Assembly: GCA_009663005.1 (NCBI GenBank)
Contig: VIGQ01001521.1
Location: forward strand, 17,501-50,000
Direction of reading: 5' to 3'
Length of the DNA stretch: 32,500 bases
Source of the DNA: Actinidia chinensis
Taxonomy: Eukaryota > Streptophyta > Magnoliopsida > Ericales > Actinidiaceae
Made by a program: the position numbers and the translations under genes. Every line of letters begins with the position of its first letter. Position 1 is the first letter of the stretch. The notes under the pieces were generated by a model, which searched no databases, was not told the origin of the DNA, and saw only the letters and a program-made list of their open reading frames with translations. This document shows, one piece after another, positions 19,999 through 29,489 of the stretch.

Positions 19999-21062
19999 TG
20001 TGACGACGCCGACCCTCCCGGGCGTTATTAATCCATTCTTTCGCCATATTTTTTCTCAAATACAAACAAGCACTATTTTCTTCAAATATTCAATATCTCG
20101 AAATGTTTATTTTTGCAATGTCTTCAAATATACTTAATACAAAGATCAAATCTTCAGTATTTCCTCGACCCATCTCCGTACTACCTAACTTCCACGTCCT
20201 CCACTGAAAAAATTATTTAACAGAGAATAGACAATACGCGGAAAATACTCAACGAATTAATCCATGGCTCACAACAAATGTTTCAGAGTAGCACAACGAA
20301 TTTATTGTCATCAAAGACTCATACCATCTTTCCCTGATACATTACTAGTGACGGCCGCATCCACGTCTCCTAGCTCATATGGCTTTTTCGGTCCTTAGTG
20401 GAACTATTGTCGGGTCCACCAGTACATGTACCAATCCATTCTATAGCTTTAGCCATCAAACAATACTCATACTATCATATGCCAACAAAATACCATAAAT
20501 TTCAACAGATGCAACACCTGCTCCAGAGGAATACAAATCAATATTTTGAAAAACACTCCGGAGTTAGAAAGCATATTGATACCTCCTGCTTACCTCAAAT
20601 TCACACCACTAGATATAAGATCTGGCTTCCCATTGATATCATACTAAAATTCCTCCTTAATCTTATATCATCCACGTTGATCTACATCCATGTCTTTCAT
20701 TATCAAAGAACTAACCCACTAAATAATTTCTCTTTCCATTTCTCGTTCTTTTCCTCTGTTCGTGCTCTCTCTCCCTCTCTAACTTCTTTCACTCTTCTTT
20801 CTCTATTATCTCTCTTGTTTAGCGCTTGCCAGCAGCTTTTATACCTCAAACTACACACCCACACTACACACTCACCCCACACAATCATTTCCTTTTCTTT
20901 TTTTTTTCTTACTTTTGCTTTTGCCTTTCTATCTTTCGGTGAATGGCTTTCGGCTGAGTGGGACAAATTACACCTTTTAACCCTTCTAACTTTTAAGTAT
21001 TAAAATTTTATCTCAAATTATAAATCTTTTAATAACCCCAATATATAAAATCAGTTATTACA
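19999..21062 (-). repeat. LTR copy 1 of the array
   Basis: On the plus strand the copy begins TGTGACGACGCCGACCC and ends AGTTATTACA. TATAAAAG lies on the minus strand at 20843-20836. The CT-rich block 20728-20820, which is the GAGA-rich transcribed leader on the minus strand, and the CACACCC block are well preserved. The 201-codon open frame across it on the plus strand is accidental. Confidence 0.9.
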
Positions 21063-21250
21063 ATCTTCCCCTCTTAAAAAAATTTTGTCCTCGAAATTTA
21101 AAAAAATCTTTTTGTGTCAATATCAAAATAAACGCTTCCACTGCTCCACTCTGATACCAAATTTGTATCTACCACACAATCTCATAACGATCTAACATCA
21201 AACCTCCCACACGTCCATGTAAGACTTAAAGCCTAAGCTCGTATACATTT
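21063..21250 (-). mobile_element. Interior segment 1 (188 bp): primer sites, pol tail, polypurine tract
   Basis: Read on the minus strand from 21250, an AAAATG-TATACGAGCT block is the degenerate primer site next to the LTR; other copies read TGGTATCCGAGC. TGGTATCAGAGT follows at 21159-21148, continuing as GGAGCAGTGGAAGCG. This matches initiator tRNA-Met over its 5' half start at 18 of 20 bases (21152-21133). The segment AATTTCGAGGACAAAATT with AAGAGGGGAAGAT (21075-21063) is the polyprotein tail and polypurine tract of Ty3/gypsy elements. Nothing else remains of the interior. Confidence 0.85.
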
Positions 21251-22342
21251 TGTGACGACCCGACCCTCTCTGGCCTTATTAATCCATTCTTTGTCGGCCT
21301 TATTTTTTCTCAAATACAAATCAGAGCACTATTTTTTCTTTAAATATTCAATAGTCTCCAATTTTTATTTTTCCAATGTCTCCAATATTAATAATACAAA
21401 AGAATCAAAATCTCAAGTCCTTTCACTCGACCCATCTCGTACTATCCGAACTCCACGTCCTCCTAAAAATTATTTTAAACAGAGAATTATATAATCCGAC
21501 GGAAATATACTCACGAATTAAATCATGGCTCACAACAAATGTCAGAGTAAGCACACGAATTTATAATTCATCAAAGACCTCATACCAGGTCCTTTCCTGA
21601 TAATTACTAGTGACCGGTCCTCATCCATGTCTCCTAGCTCATATGGCTTTTTTCGTCCTTAGTGGAACTATTGGCGTGTCCACTCCGTACATTTACCAAT
21701 TCCATTCTATAGCATTAGCCATCAAACACTAACATCATACATATCATGATGGCCAACAAAATACCATGGATTTCAACAGATAGCACACCTGCTCAAGAGT
21801 AATACAAAACAGATATTTTATAAAAACCTCCGGAGTTAGAAATCATATGTATACCTCCTGCTTACCGCAAATTCACACCACTAGATATTAGATCTGGCTC
21901 CCATGATCAATCATACTAATTCCTCCTTGATCTTATATCTCCCAACGTTGATCTACATCCTGTCTTTCATTCATCAAAGACTAACCACACTAAATAATTT
22001 CTCTTCTCCCATTTCTCTTTTGTCCTCGTTCGTGCTCTCGTCTCCCTCTCTAACTTCTTTTACTCTTCTTTCTCTATTATCTCTCGTTGTTTAGCTGCTG
22101 CCAGCAGCTTTTTATCACTCAAACTACAAACCCACACTACACACGTGCACCCCACACAATTCATTTCCCTTTTCTTTTTTTTTTCTTTACTTTTGCTTTT
22201 GCCTTTATATCTTTCGGCTGAATGCCTTTGGCTGAGTGGGACCAATTACACTTTTAACCCTTTTAACTTTTAAGTATTAAATTTTATCTCAAAGTTAATA
22301 ATCTTTTAATTAAACCGCCAATATATAAATCAGGTTATTACA
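21251..22342 (-). repeat. LTR copy 2 of the array
   Basis: A complete 1092-bp copy, plus-strand borders TGTGACGACCCG and GGTTATTACA. It shows the near-perfect inverted repeat AGCTGCTG-C-CAGCAGCT (22093-22109) next to the TATA-like block. Two TTTCGGCTGA-like boxes lie 14 bases apart (22211-22236). Confidence 0.92.
22088..22115 (-). promoter_or_regulatory. Core promoter with hairpin in the array LTR (best copy)
   Basis: On the minus strand a TATAAAAG-type box (exact at 20843-20836; GATAAAAAG here) is followed within a few bases by the inverted repeat AGCTGCTG-G-CAGCAGCT. A long GAGA-rich leader comes next. A second box, TATAAAGGC (22209-22201), lies about 90 bases upstream beside two CAGCCGAAAG boxes. 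This marks U3/R in the LTR. The start site itself is inferred. Confidence 0.55.
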
Positions 22343-22531
22343 ATCTTCCCCTCTTAAAGACTTTTGTCCTCGAAATTTAAAAAAATCATATTTTGTGTCA
22401 AGTACAAATAAACGCTTCCACTGCTCACGCTGATACCAAATTTTGTACTACCCCAATCTCATATACGAATCTAACATTCTCAACCTCCACAGATCCCATG
22501 TAAGACTTAAAGCCTAAGCTCGGATAACCAT
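22343..22531 (-). mobile_element. Interior segment 2 (189 bp)
   Basis: Polypurine tract 22355-22343, second primer-like site with tRNA-like continuation 22438-22412, LTR-adjacent primer site TGGTTATCCGAGC at 22530-22518 (one extra T). The order is the same as in the other interiors. Confidence 0.85.
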
Positions 22532-23615
22532 TGTGCCGACCCGACCTCTTGGGCCGTTCATTAATCCATTCTTTTCGCCTTATTTTTTCCTCAAATTACA
22601 AATCAGAGCACATTTTCTTCAAATATTCAATATCTCCAATGTTTATTTTTACAATTCTCCAAATATAATTAAACAAAAAGATCAAAAATCCTTCAAGTCT
22701 TTCACTCGACCCATCTCGTACTATCCGAACTTCCACGTCTCCTGAAAACTTATTTTAAACAAGAATTATATATACGACGGAAATATACTAACGATAATCA
22801 TGGCTCACAACCATTCAGAGTAGCACAACGAATTTATTTCATCAAAGACCCTCAACCAGGTCTTTCCTGATACATTACTAGTGACCGGCCTCATCATGTC
22901 TTCCTAGCTCATATTGCTTTTCGTTCCTTAGTGGAACTATTGGCGGGTCCACTCAGTAATGTTACAACCATTCTATAGCATTTTAGGCCATCAAACAATA
23001 ACAATTCATACATATCATGATGCAACAAATACCATGGATTTCAACATATAGCACACCTCTCAGAGGGAATAAAAATCAGATATTTTAGAAAAACACTCCG
23101 GAGTTAGAAAGCATTTGTATACTCCTGCTTACCGCTCAATTCACACCACTAGATATGAAGATCTGGCTCCATGATCATCATACTAAAATTCCTCCTATAA
23201 GTCTTATATCATCCCAACGTTGATCTACATCTCTGTCCTTTCATTTCAAAGACTAACCCACTAATATTTCTTTCTCTTCTCAACATTTCTCTTTCTTTTC
23301 CTCTGTTCGTGTCCTCTCTCACCTCTTAACTTCTTTCACCTTCTTTCTCTATTATCTCTCCTTTGTTAGCTGCTGCCAGCAGTTTTATACACTCAAAGCT
23401 ACAAACCCACACTACACACGTGCACCCCACACAATCATTTCCCTTTTCTTTTTTTTTTCTTTACTTTTGCTTTTGCCTTTAATATCTTTCGGCTGAATGC
23501 TTTCGGCTTAGTGGGACAAATTACCTTTTAACCTTTTAACTTTTAAGTAATTAAAATTTTATCTCAAAAGTTATAAATCTTGTATTAACCCCAATATATA
23601 AAAGCAGGTTTTACC
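22532..23615 (-). repeat. LTR copy 3 of the array
   Basis: A 1084-bp copy with small indels. TATAAAA at 23389-23383 stands directly beside GCTGCTGCCAGCAG (23368-23382). It ends ..TTTTACC before the polypurine tract, one base off the consensus. Confidence 0.9.
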
Positions 23616-23811
23616 ATCTTCCCCTCTTAAAGACATTTTGTCTCTCAAAATTTAGCAAAAAATCATATTTTGTGTCATATCTAAATAAACGCTTCCACTG
23701 CTCACTCTGATACCAATTTGTATCTACCACACAATCTCATATCCGATCTACACTAAACCTCCCACACATCCCATTTTTGGTAAGTACTTAAAGCCTAGCT
23801 CGGATACCATT
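23616..23811 (-). mobile_element. Interior segment 3 (196 bp)
   Basis: TGGTATCAGAGT at 23715-23704, followed by GAGCAGTGGAAGCG. Primer site TGGTATCCGAGCTAGGC next to LTR 4 (23810-23794). The polypurine tract is intact. A short TTTTTGG insertion (23774-23780) makes it the longest interior. Confidence 0.85.
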
Positions 23812-24917
23812 TTGACGACCCGACCCTCTCGGGCCGTTAATTAATCCATTCTCTTTCGCCTTATTTTTTCCAAATACAAATCAGAGCACTATTTTCTTCA
23901 AATATTCCATATTCTCCAAATGTTTATTTTTACAATGTCTCCACATATAATTAATATAAAAAGTCAAAAATCTTCAAGTCTTTCCACTCGACCCATCTCG
24001 TACTATCCGAACTCCCTCGTCCCTCTTGAAAAATTATTTTAAACAGGAATTATACAATATGACGGAAATATACTTAACGAATCAATCAGGCTCAACACAA
24101 ATGTCCAGAGTAGCACAACGAATCATATTTCGTCAAGACCTGTACCAGGTCTTCCTGATACATTAACAGTGACCGGCCTCATCCACGTCTCCTAGCTCAT
24201 CTGGCTTTTCTGGTCCTTAGTGGAACTATTGCGGGTCCACTCATACATGTACCAATCCATTCTATAGCATTTAGCCATCAAACAATAACATCATACATAT
24301 CACGATGCCAACACAATACCATGATTTGCAACAGATAAACACCTGCTCAGAGGAATACAAATCAGATCTTTTTAGAAAAACACTCGCGGAGTTTAGAAAG
24401 GGCATATTGTATACCTCCTGCTTACCTCAAATTCACACCAAATATGAAGATCTGGCTCCCATGGTCATCATACTAAAATTCTCCTTGATTTTTTTCTGAT
24501 ATCATCCCAACGTTGATTTCTACCCATGTCTTTCATTATCAAAGAACTAACCACACTAAATAATTTCTCTTCTCCCATTTCTCCTTTTCTTTTCGGCTCT
24601 GTACGTGCTCTCTCTCCTTCTCTAACTCTTTCACTCTTCTTTCTTCTATTATCTCTCTTTGTTTAGCTATGCTGGCCAACAACTTTTTATACACTCAAAC
24701 TACACACCCACACGACACACGGCACCCCACACAATCATTTCCCTTTTCTTTTTTTTTTTACTTTTGCTTTTTTGCCTTATATCTTTCGGCTTTAATGCTT
24801 TCGGCGAGTGGACAAATTATACTTTTAACCCTTCTAACTTTTAAGTATGAAAATTTTTATCTCAAACGTTATAAATCTTTAATTAAACCCGCAAATATAT
24901 AAAATCGGGTTATTACA
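23812..24917 (-). repeat. LTR copy 4 of the array
   Basis: A 1106-bp copy. The starting TGTGACGACC is reduced to TTTGACGACC. TATAAAAAG lies at 24692-24684, and the hairpin beside it is damaged. Confidence 0.9.
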
Positions 24918-25102
24918 CTCTTCCCCTCTTAAAGAAATTTGTCTCGAATTAAAAAAATCATATTTTGTGTTAGTAATCAAAATTAAACTCTTCCACTGCT
25001 CCTCTGGATACCAAATTTTGTATCTCCCACTAATCTCTATACGATCTAACTCTAAACCTCCCACTGATCCCATTTAAGACTAAAGCCTAGCCCGTATCCA
25101 TT
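24918..25102 (-). mobile_element. Interior segment 4 (185 bp)
   Basis: The minus-strand frame around 24960-24915 reads SRQISLRGEECNNP, the typical last residues of a Ty3/gypsy polyprotein running into the LTR. The tRNA-like site at 25013-25002 has one inserted G, and the LTR-adjacent primer site is reduced to ATGGATACGGGC. Confidence 0.85.
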
Positions 25103-26182
25103 TGTGACGACCCGACCCTCCCGGGCCGTTATTAAATCCATCTTTTCCCTTATTTTTCCTCAATACAAATCAGAGCACTATTTTCTTCAAATATTCAATA
25201 GTCTCCAAATTTTATTTTTACAATGTCTCCAATATAATAATACAAAAAGATCAAATCTTCAAGTCCTTTCACGTCGACCCATCTCGTACTATCCGACTCC
25301 CATGTCCTCCTGAAAAATCATTTTAAACAGGGAATATACGATACACGGAAATATACCTCAATGACATCAATCATTGCTCAACAATCAATGTCAAGTAGCA
25401 CAACGAATCATATTTCGTCAAAGACCTCATACCAGGGTTTCCTGAGACAAATTGCTAGTGACCGGCCTTATCCACGTCTCCTATCTCATCTGGCTTTTTT
25501 GGTCCTTATGGAACTATTGCGGGTCCCTCAGTAACTGTAACCAATCCATTCTATAGCATTTAAGCCATCAAACAATAACATCATACATATCACGATGCCA
25601 ACAAAATACCATGGATTTTCAAACAGATCACACACCTGTCTCAAAGAATACAAAATCAGATATTTTAGAAAAACACTCGGAGTTTAGAAAGCATATGTAT
25701 ACCTCCTGCTTACAAATTCACACCACTAGATATGAAGATCTGGCTCCATGGTCCATCATACTAAAATCCTCTTGATCTGATATCATCCTCAACGTTGATT
25801 TATACCATGTCTTTCATTATCAAATCTAACCAACTAATAATTTCTCTTCTCCCATTTCTCTTTCTTTCCTCTGTCCCTTTGTGGTTCTCTCTCTCCTTCT
25901 CTCCCTTTTCACAGTCTTCTTTCTCTATTATCTCTCTTTGTTTAGCTGCTGCCAGCACCTTTTATACATCTCACTCACACCCCTACACACTGCACCCACA
26001 CAATCATTCCCTTTCTTTTTTTTTTTCTTTATCTTTGCTTTTGGCCTTTATCTCTTTCGGCTGATGCCTTTCGCGAGTGGGCCAAATTATACTTTTAACC
26101 CTTCTAACATTTTTAAGTAATTATAATTTATCTCAAAAGTTTAATCTTTTAATTAAACCCCAATATATCAATCGTTATTACA
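25103..26182 (-). repeat. LTR copy 5 of the array
   Basis: A 1080-bp copy with borders TGTGACGACCCG and CGTTATTACA. Half of the hairpin is kept (AGCTGCTGCCAGCA at 25944-25957), with a TATAAAAGG block at 25965-25957. Confidence 0.9.
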
Positions 26183-26369
26183 ATCCTCCCCCTTTAAAGA
26201 AATTTTGTCTCTCTAAATTTAAAAAAATCATTTTTGTGTTAGGATCAAAATAAACCGCTTCACTCTCACTCTGATACCAAATTTGTATCTCCCACATATC
26301 TCATAACGATCTAACATCTAACCTCCCACATGATCCCTGTAAGACCTAAAGCCTAAGCCCGGATACCGT
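26183..26369 (-). mobile_element. Interior segment 5 (187 bp)
   Basis: TGGTATCAGAGT at 26279-26268, and the LTR-adjacent site CGGTATCCGGGC at 26368-26357. The polypurine tract is AAAGGGGGAGGAT, slightly changed. Confidence 0.85.
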
Positions 26370-27455
26370 TGTGACGACCCTACCCTTCCGGGGCCGTTAA
26401 TTAATCCATTCTTTTCGGCCTTATTTTTCCTCAAAATACAAATCAAGCACTATTTTCTTCACAATATTCAATAGTCCTCCAAATGTTTATTTTTACAATG
26501 TCTCCAATATAATATACAAAAATCAAAAATCTTCACGTCTTTCACTCGACCCATCTCGTCCTATCCGAACTCCCATGTCCCCTGAAAAATTTCATTTTAA
26601 ACAGGGTGAAGTATACAATCCACGGAAATTACTCAATGAATCATCATTGTCAACAACAAATGTCAGATTAGCACAACGAATTCATATTTCGTCAAGACCT
26701 CATACCAGGTGTTTCCTGATACATTGCTAGTGACCGGCCTTACCACTCTCCTACTCATCTGGCTTTTTTGGTCCTTAGTGGAACTATTGGCGGGTCCACT
26801 CAGTACATGTACCAATCCATTCTTAGCCATTTAGCCATCAGAACAATAACATCATACATCTCATGATGCCAACAAATACCATAAATTTCAACAATATGCA
26901 CACCTTCTCCAGAGATACAACTCAATATTTTAGCAAAACACTCCGAAGTTTATAAAGTTATATTGTAATACCTCCTGCTTACCCTCAAATTCCCCAACTA
27001 GGATATGAAGATCTGGTCTCCCAGATCATGTACTAAATTCGTTCCTTGATCTGTATCAATCCCCACGTTGAGCACACCCTGTCTTTCATTATCAAAGACT
27101 AACCACACTAAATAATTCTCTTCTCCCATTTCTCTTTCTTTTTTCCTCTGTAGTGCTCTCTCTCCCTCTCTAACTTCTTTCACTATTCCTTTCTCTATTA
27201 TCTCTCTTTGTTTAGCTGCTGCCATCAACTTTTAACACTCAACTACACACCCACACACACACGTGCACCCCTCACAATCAATTTCCTTTTCTTTTTTTTT
27301 TCTTTACTTTTGCTTTTGCCTTGTATAATCTTTCGGCGAATGCTTTCGGTTGAGTGGGACAAATTACACTTTAACCCTTCTAACTTTAAGTATTAAAATT
27401 TTCTCTTAAAATTTATAAATCTTTTAATTAAACTCATAATAAAATCGGTTATTAC
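26370..27455 (-). repeat. LTR copy 6, last of the array
   Basis: A copy of about 1086 bp that ends ..CGGTTATTAC. Homology stops there. Instead of the polypurine tract come TTCGCATTTT and unrelated AT-rich DNA. In element orientation this is therefore the 5'-most LTR. Confidence 0.88.
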
Positions 27456-27790
27456 TTCGCATTTTCTCTTTAAAATTTGTTTGATATTTCTTATGTATTA
27501 TCTCGGTAGTTGTAATCTTGTCCAAACGATAATTTAGAAGTTAATTATTTTTCTCATGTGAAAATCATATTGATCATTTATTGTTAGTTTTGTCTATTTA
27601 AATTTTATATTGAGGTTGATGGTTATTCGAATGAAATTTTGGGCAATAATTTCTTGCTATTGTTTTTTCATATAAACGTATTTTAAAAGGATCTTTGTTA
27701 CTAAAAAAAACTAGAAGGGGTGAAATATGTTGCTACATCATGATGACTCAATAAGTTTTGGATTGACAATAATTTAATATCACCAAGATA
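27456..27790. other. AT-rich spacer between the array and the Copia LTR
   Basis: No coding frame and no repeat recognised. Confidence 0.5.
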
Positions 27791-29124
27791 TGTAGAACAA
27801 TAAGAGAAGAGGAAGAGAGTGCGCAACGATTTTTAGTCGGTTCGGTCCAATCTTCCTACGCCCACTCTTCAGTTCTCCTTGGGATTTCACTATCTTCAAA
27901 CTTGCAGGTGTTTGAAAAACCTTTACATCCACTAGGTCCCTCTAGTTTTTCAGAGAATGTCCTCTCTTATAATACAACTACAGTACTCCAGTGATCCTCT
28001 AAATGATAAATAATTGTAGCAATTAAAACTCTAACCCAATTTGAATCTGAAATACATGAAAGTTCTCTCTATAGTAGTTTTTATCTCTTTGTTTTACAAA
28101 TCAAACTCACAATAAATGATTAGGGATTGAATTATTGAACACAACTATAGTATATTTATGGCACTTCAATATGATCCTTAACAACGCAAGGGTTGAATTT
28201 AATAGCCCGAAACCTTTATTAAAACCTATCCGTTTCACGCATTAAATGGCTCTGAACTAGCCATTCTGATTTAATCTCACCCATTGCATCTATATCTGGA
28301 CCCTCAAGATCAGAGTTTAAACTTCGTTGCAACTTCAATCAACCGCACTTCAACTCGCTCATGTCTTCTTGGATTTTTGAGAGAGTTTAAAACTTCAGTT
28401 GAAGGTTTGTCCAATTCGGTCTACCGAATTACAACTTCATGTCAATGCTTCATAATTCCAAAGGCACACAAATCGTCTGTCGAAGCCTTGCCTAACTTCG
28501 ATCGACCATTTTACTTTCGGCCAAGGCTTCAATATTCCTAGATGCCTTCTAATCTTTGGGTCAGGTTTCTTCACTTCGTTCGACCGATTTTATTTTCGTA
28601 TCATGGCTTCATTATTTTCTAGAGAGGGACCTTAACTTTGGTCGAAATTTCTTTAACTTCGGTCGATCAAGTATCACCCGAACTTTTGACAGTACAGCAA
28701 TTATTTGTATTAAGTTTTCACGATTTCTTCGAAACCAAGAGCCGTTACATCCCAAAATTAGTTTAAGTTAGACTTTAACACTTCTACCAGTTCCATTAGT
28801 ATGCGTCATTGATTATGACTTATAAAGACTTCAGGGATTGTATTTTGAAACATGTCTAGATCTTATAAGTTCGGATATTATTTTTATTTAAAAAATAAGA
28901 ACGAGTTATTTGATTCAATTCAATTACCAAGTTATGTTTTCAAAGTATACATGGTGGATAGTTCAAAACAAACTTGCGTAATGTGTTCGAGCTAAATAAA
29001 TGATTGATTTACTTTATAAACATGTGAGTTAGTTAACTTTTAATTTAGTCTTTAAAAATGATTCGAAGTGTATTTTAACATTAATAATTCTAATTATCAA
29101 ATCATTATGACATATGGTTAAACA
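27791..29124 (-). mobile_element. 3' LTR of a decayed SIRE/Maximus-like Copia element
   Basis: On the minus strand the LTR starts TGTTTAACCATATG at 29124, immediately after a polypurine tract. It ends GTTCTACA at about 27791. Near its end (27960-27830) it shows a block typical of Copia R-U5 regions: AGTGAAATCCCAAGG, AAGAGTGGGCGTAGG, GGACCGAACCGACT. The middle (28280-28690) repeats variants of TTCGGTCGACCGAAGT. A length of 1.33 kb and TG..CA ends fit the family. The exact end at 27791 is the best available guess. Confidence 0.6.
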
Positions 29125-29141
29125 ATCTCCGCCTTTTTATG
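29125..29141 (-). promoter_or_regulatory. Polypurine tract of the Copia element
   Basis: On the minus strand GCCATCATAAAAAGGCGGAGAT runs straight into the LTR start. CATCA-AAAAGGGGGAGATTGTT is the usual junction in plant Copia elements; here one G is changed to C. Confidence 0.7.
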
Positions 29142-29489
29142 ATGGCACATCTACTTTTGAAAAATTAATATATGTTTTGAATTACAGCCCCCTATTTCAA
29201 GATTATCAAGTTTTTCTTAGTTTTCATGTCATGAAGTAGGTTTAAGTGTTTATAGATATATATTCATACTTTGACAATTAACAGGGAAAAGTATATGTAT
29301 TGAGTTTTGTCAATCATTTTCTTCAATTTTTTTTATACCTTCAAGTTAGCTCAAGACAATTTGAATAACAAATAGTATATGTTAAAACAATCCATGCAAA
29401 AACCATTCATAGCATAAACGAAAATTATCCAAAAATACACAAAAACTAAGAAAGGTTAGCATTCAATTATATATCAAAAAAAAATTATG
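29142..29489. other. Non-coding spacer of the Copia element
   Basis: AT-rich, between the env-like frame and the polypurine tract on the minus strand. No coding signal. Confidence 0.5.

Larger units (their letters stand above)
19999..27455 (-). mobile_element. Tandem array of six LTRs with five ~190-bp interiors (miniature Ty3/gypsy derivative)
   Basis: Six copies of an LTR of about 1.06-1.11 kb follow head to tail. Each reads on the minus strand from TGTAATAACC to GTCGTCACA. Between them lie interiors of only 185-196 bp carrying primer site, gypsy polyprotein tail and polypurine tract. The repeat period is about 1.25-1.29 kb, and the array starts and ends on LTR borders. There is no coding capacity, so mobility would have depended on enzymes of an autonomous gypsy relative. 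The layout corresponds to a TRIM-like element amplified in tandem, either by unequal exchange between LTRs or by insertion of a concatemer. Copies differ mostly by single-base indels. Confidence 0.9.

Noticed and set aside
20703..20966. Minus-strand Lys/Glu-rich frame in LTR 1 and its relatives in LTRs 2 and 6
   Set aside because: The frame translates the GAGA-rich leader of the LTR. The charged composition comes from the purine tract, and the frame is not shared across copies.
20398..21003. 201-codon plus-strand open frame, the longest in the window
   Set aside because: It lies wholly inside LTR copy 1, antisense to the element, over a CT-rich leader. The equivalent positions of the other five LTRs do not keep the frame.
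21133..21159. A tRNA gene or SINE head in the array interior
   Set aside because: Only the start of initiator tRNA-Met is matched. The anticodon arm and 3' half are missing. The B-box-like TTTCGAGGAC about 45 bases on is better explained as the gypsy polyprotein tail.
19999..27455. An ordinary satellite DNA
   Set aside because: Unit borders coincide with LTR ends, and each unit has primer site, polypurine tract and TATA box in functional order. A retrotransposon origin is therefore clear even if the array now behaves as a satellite.
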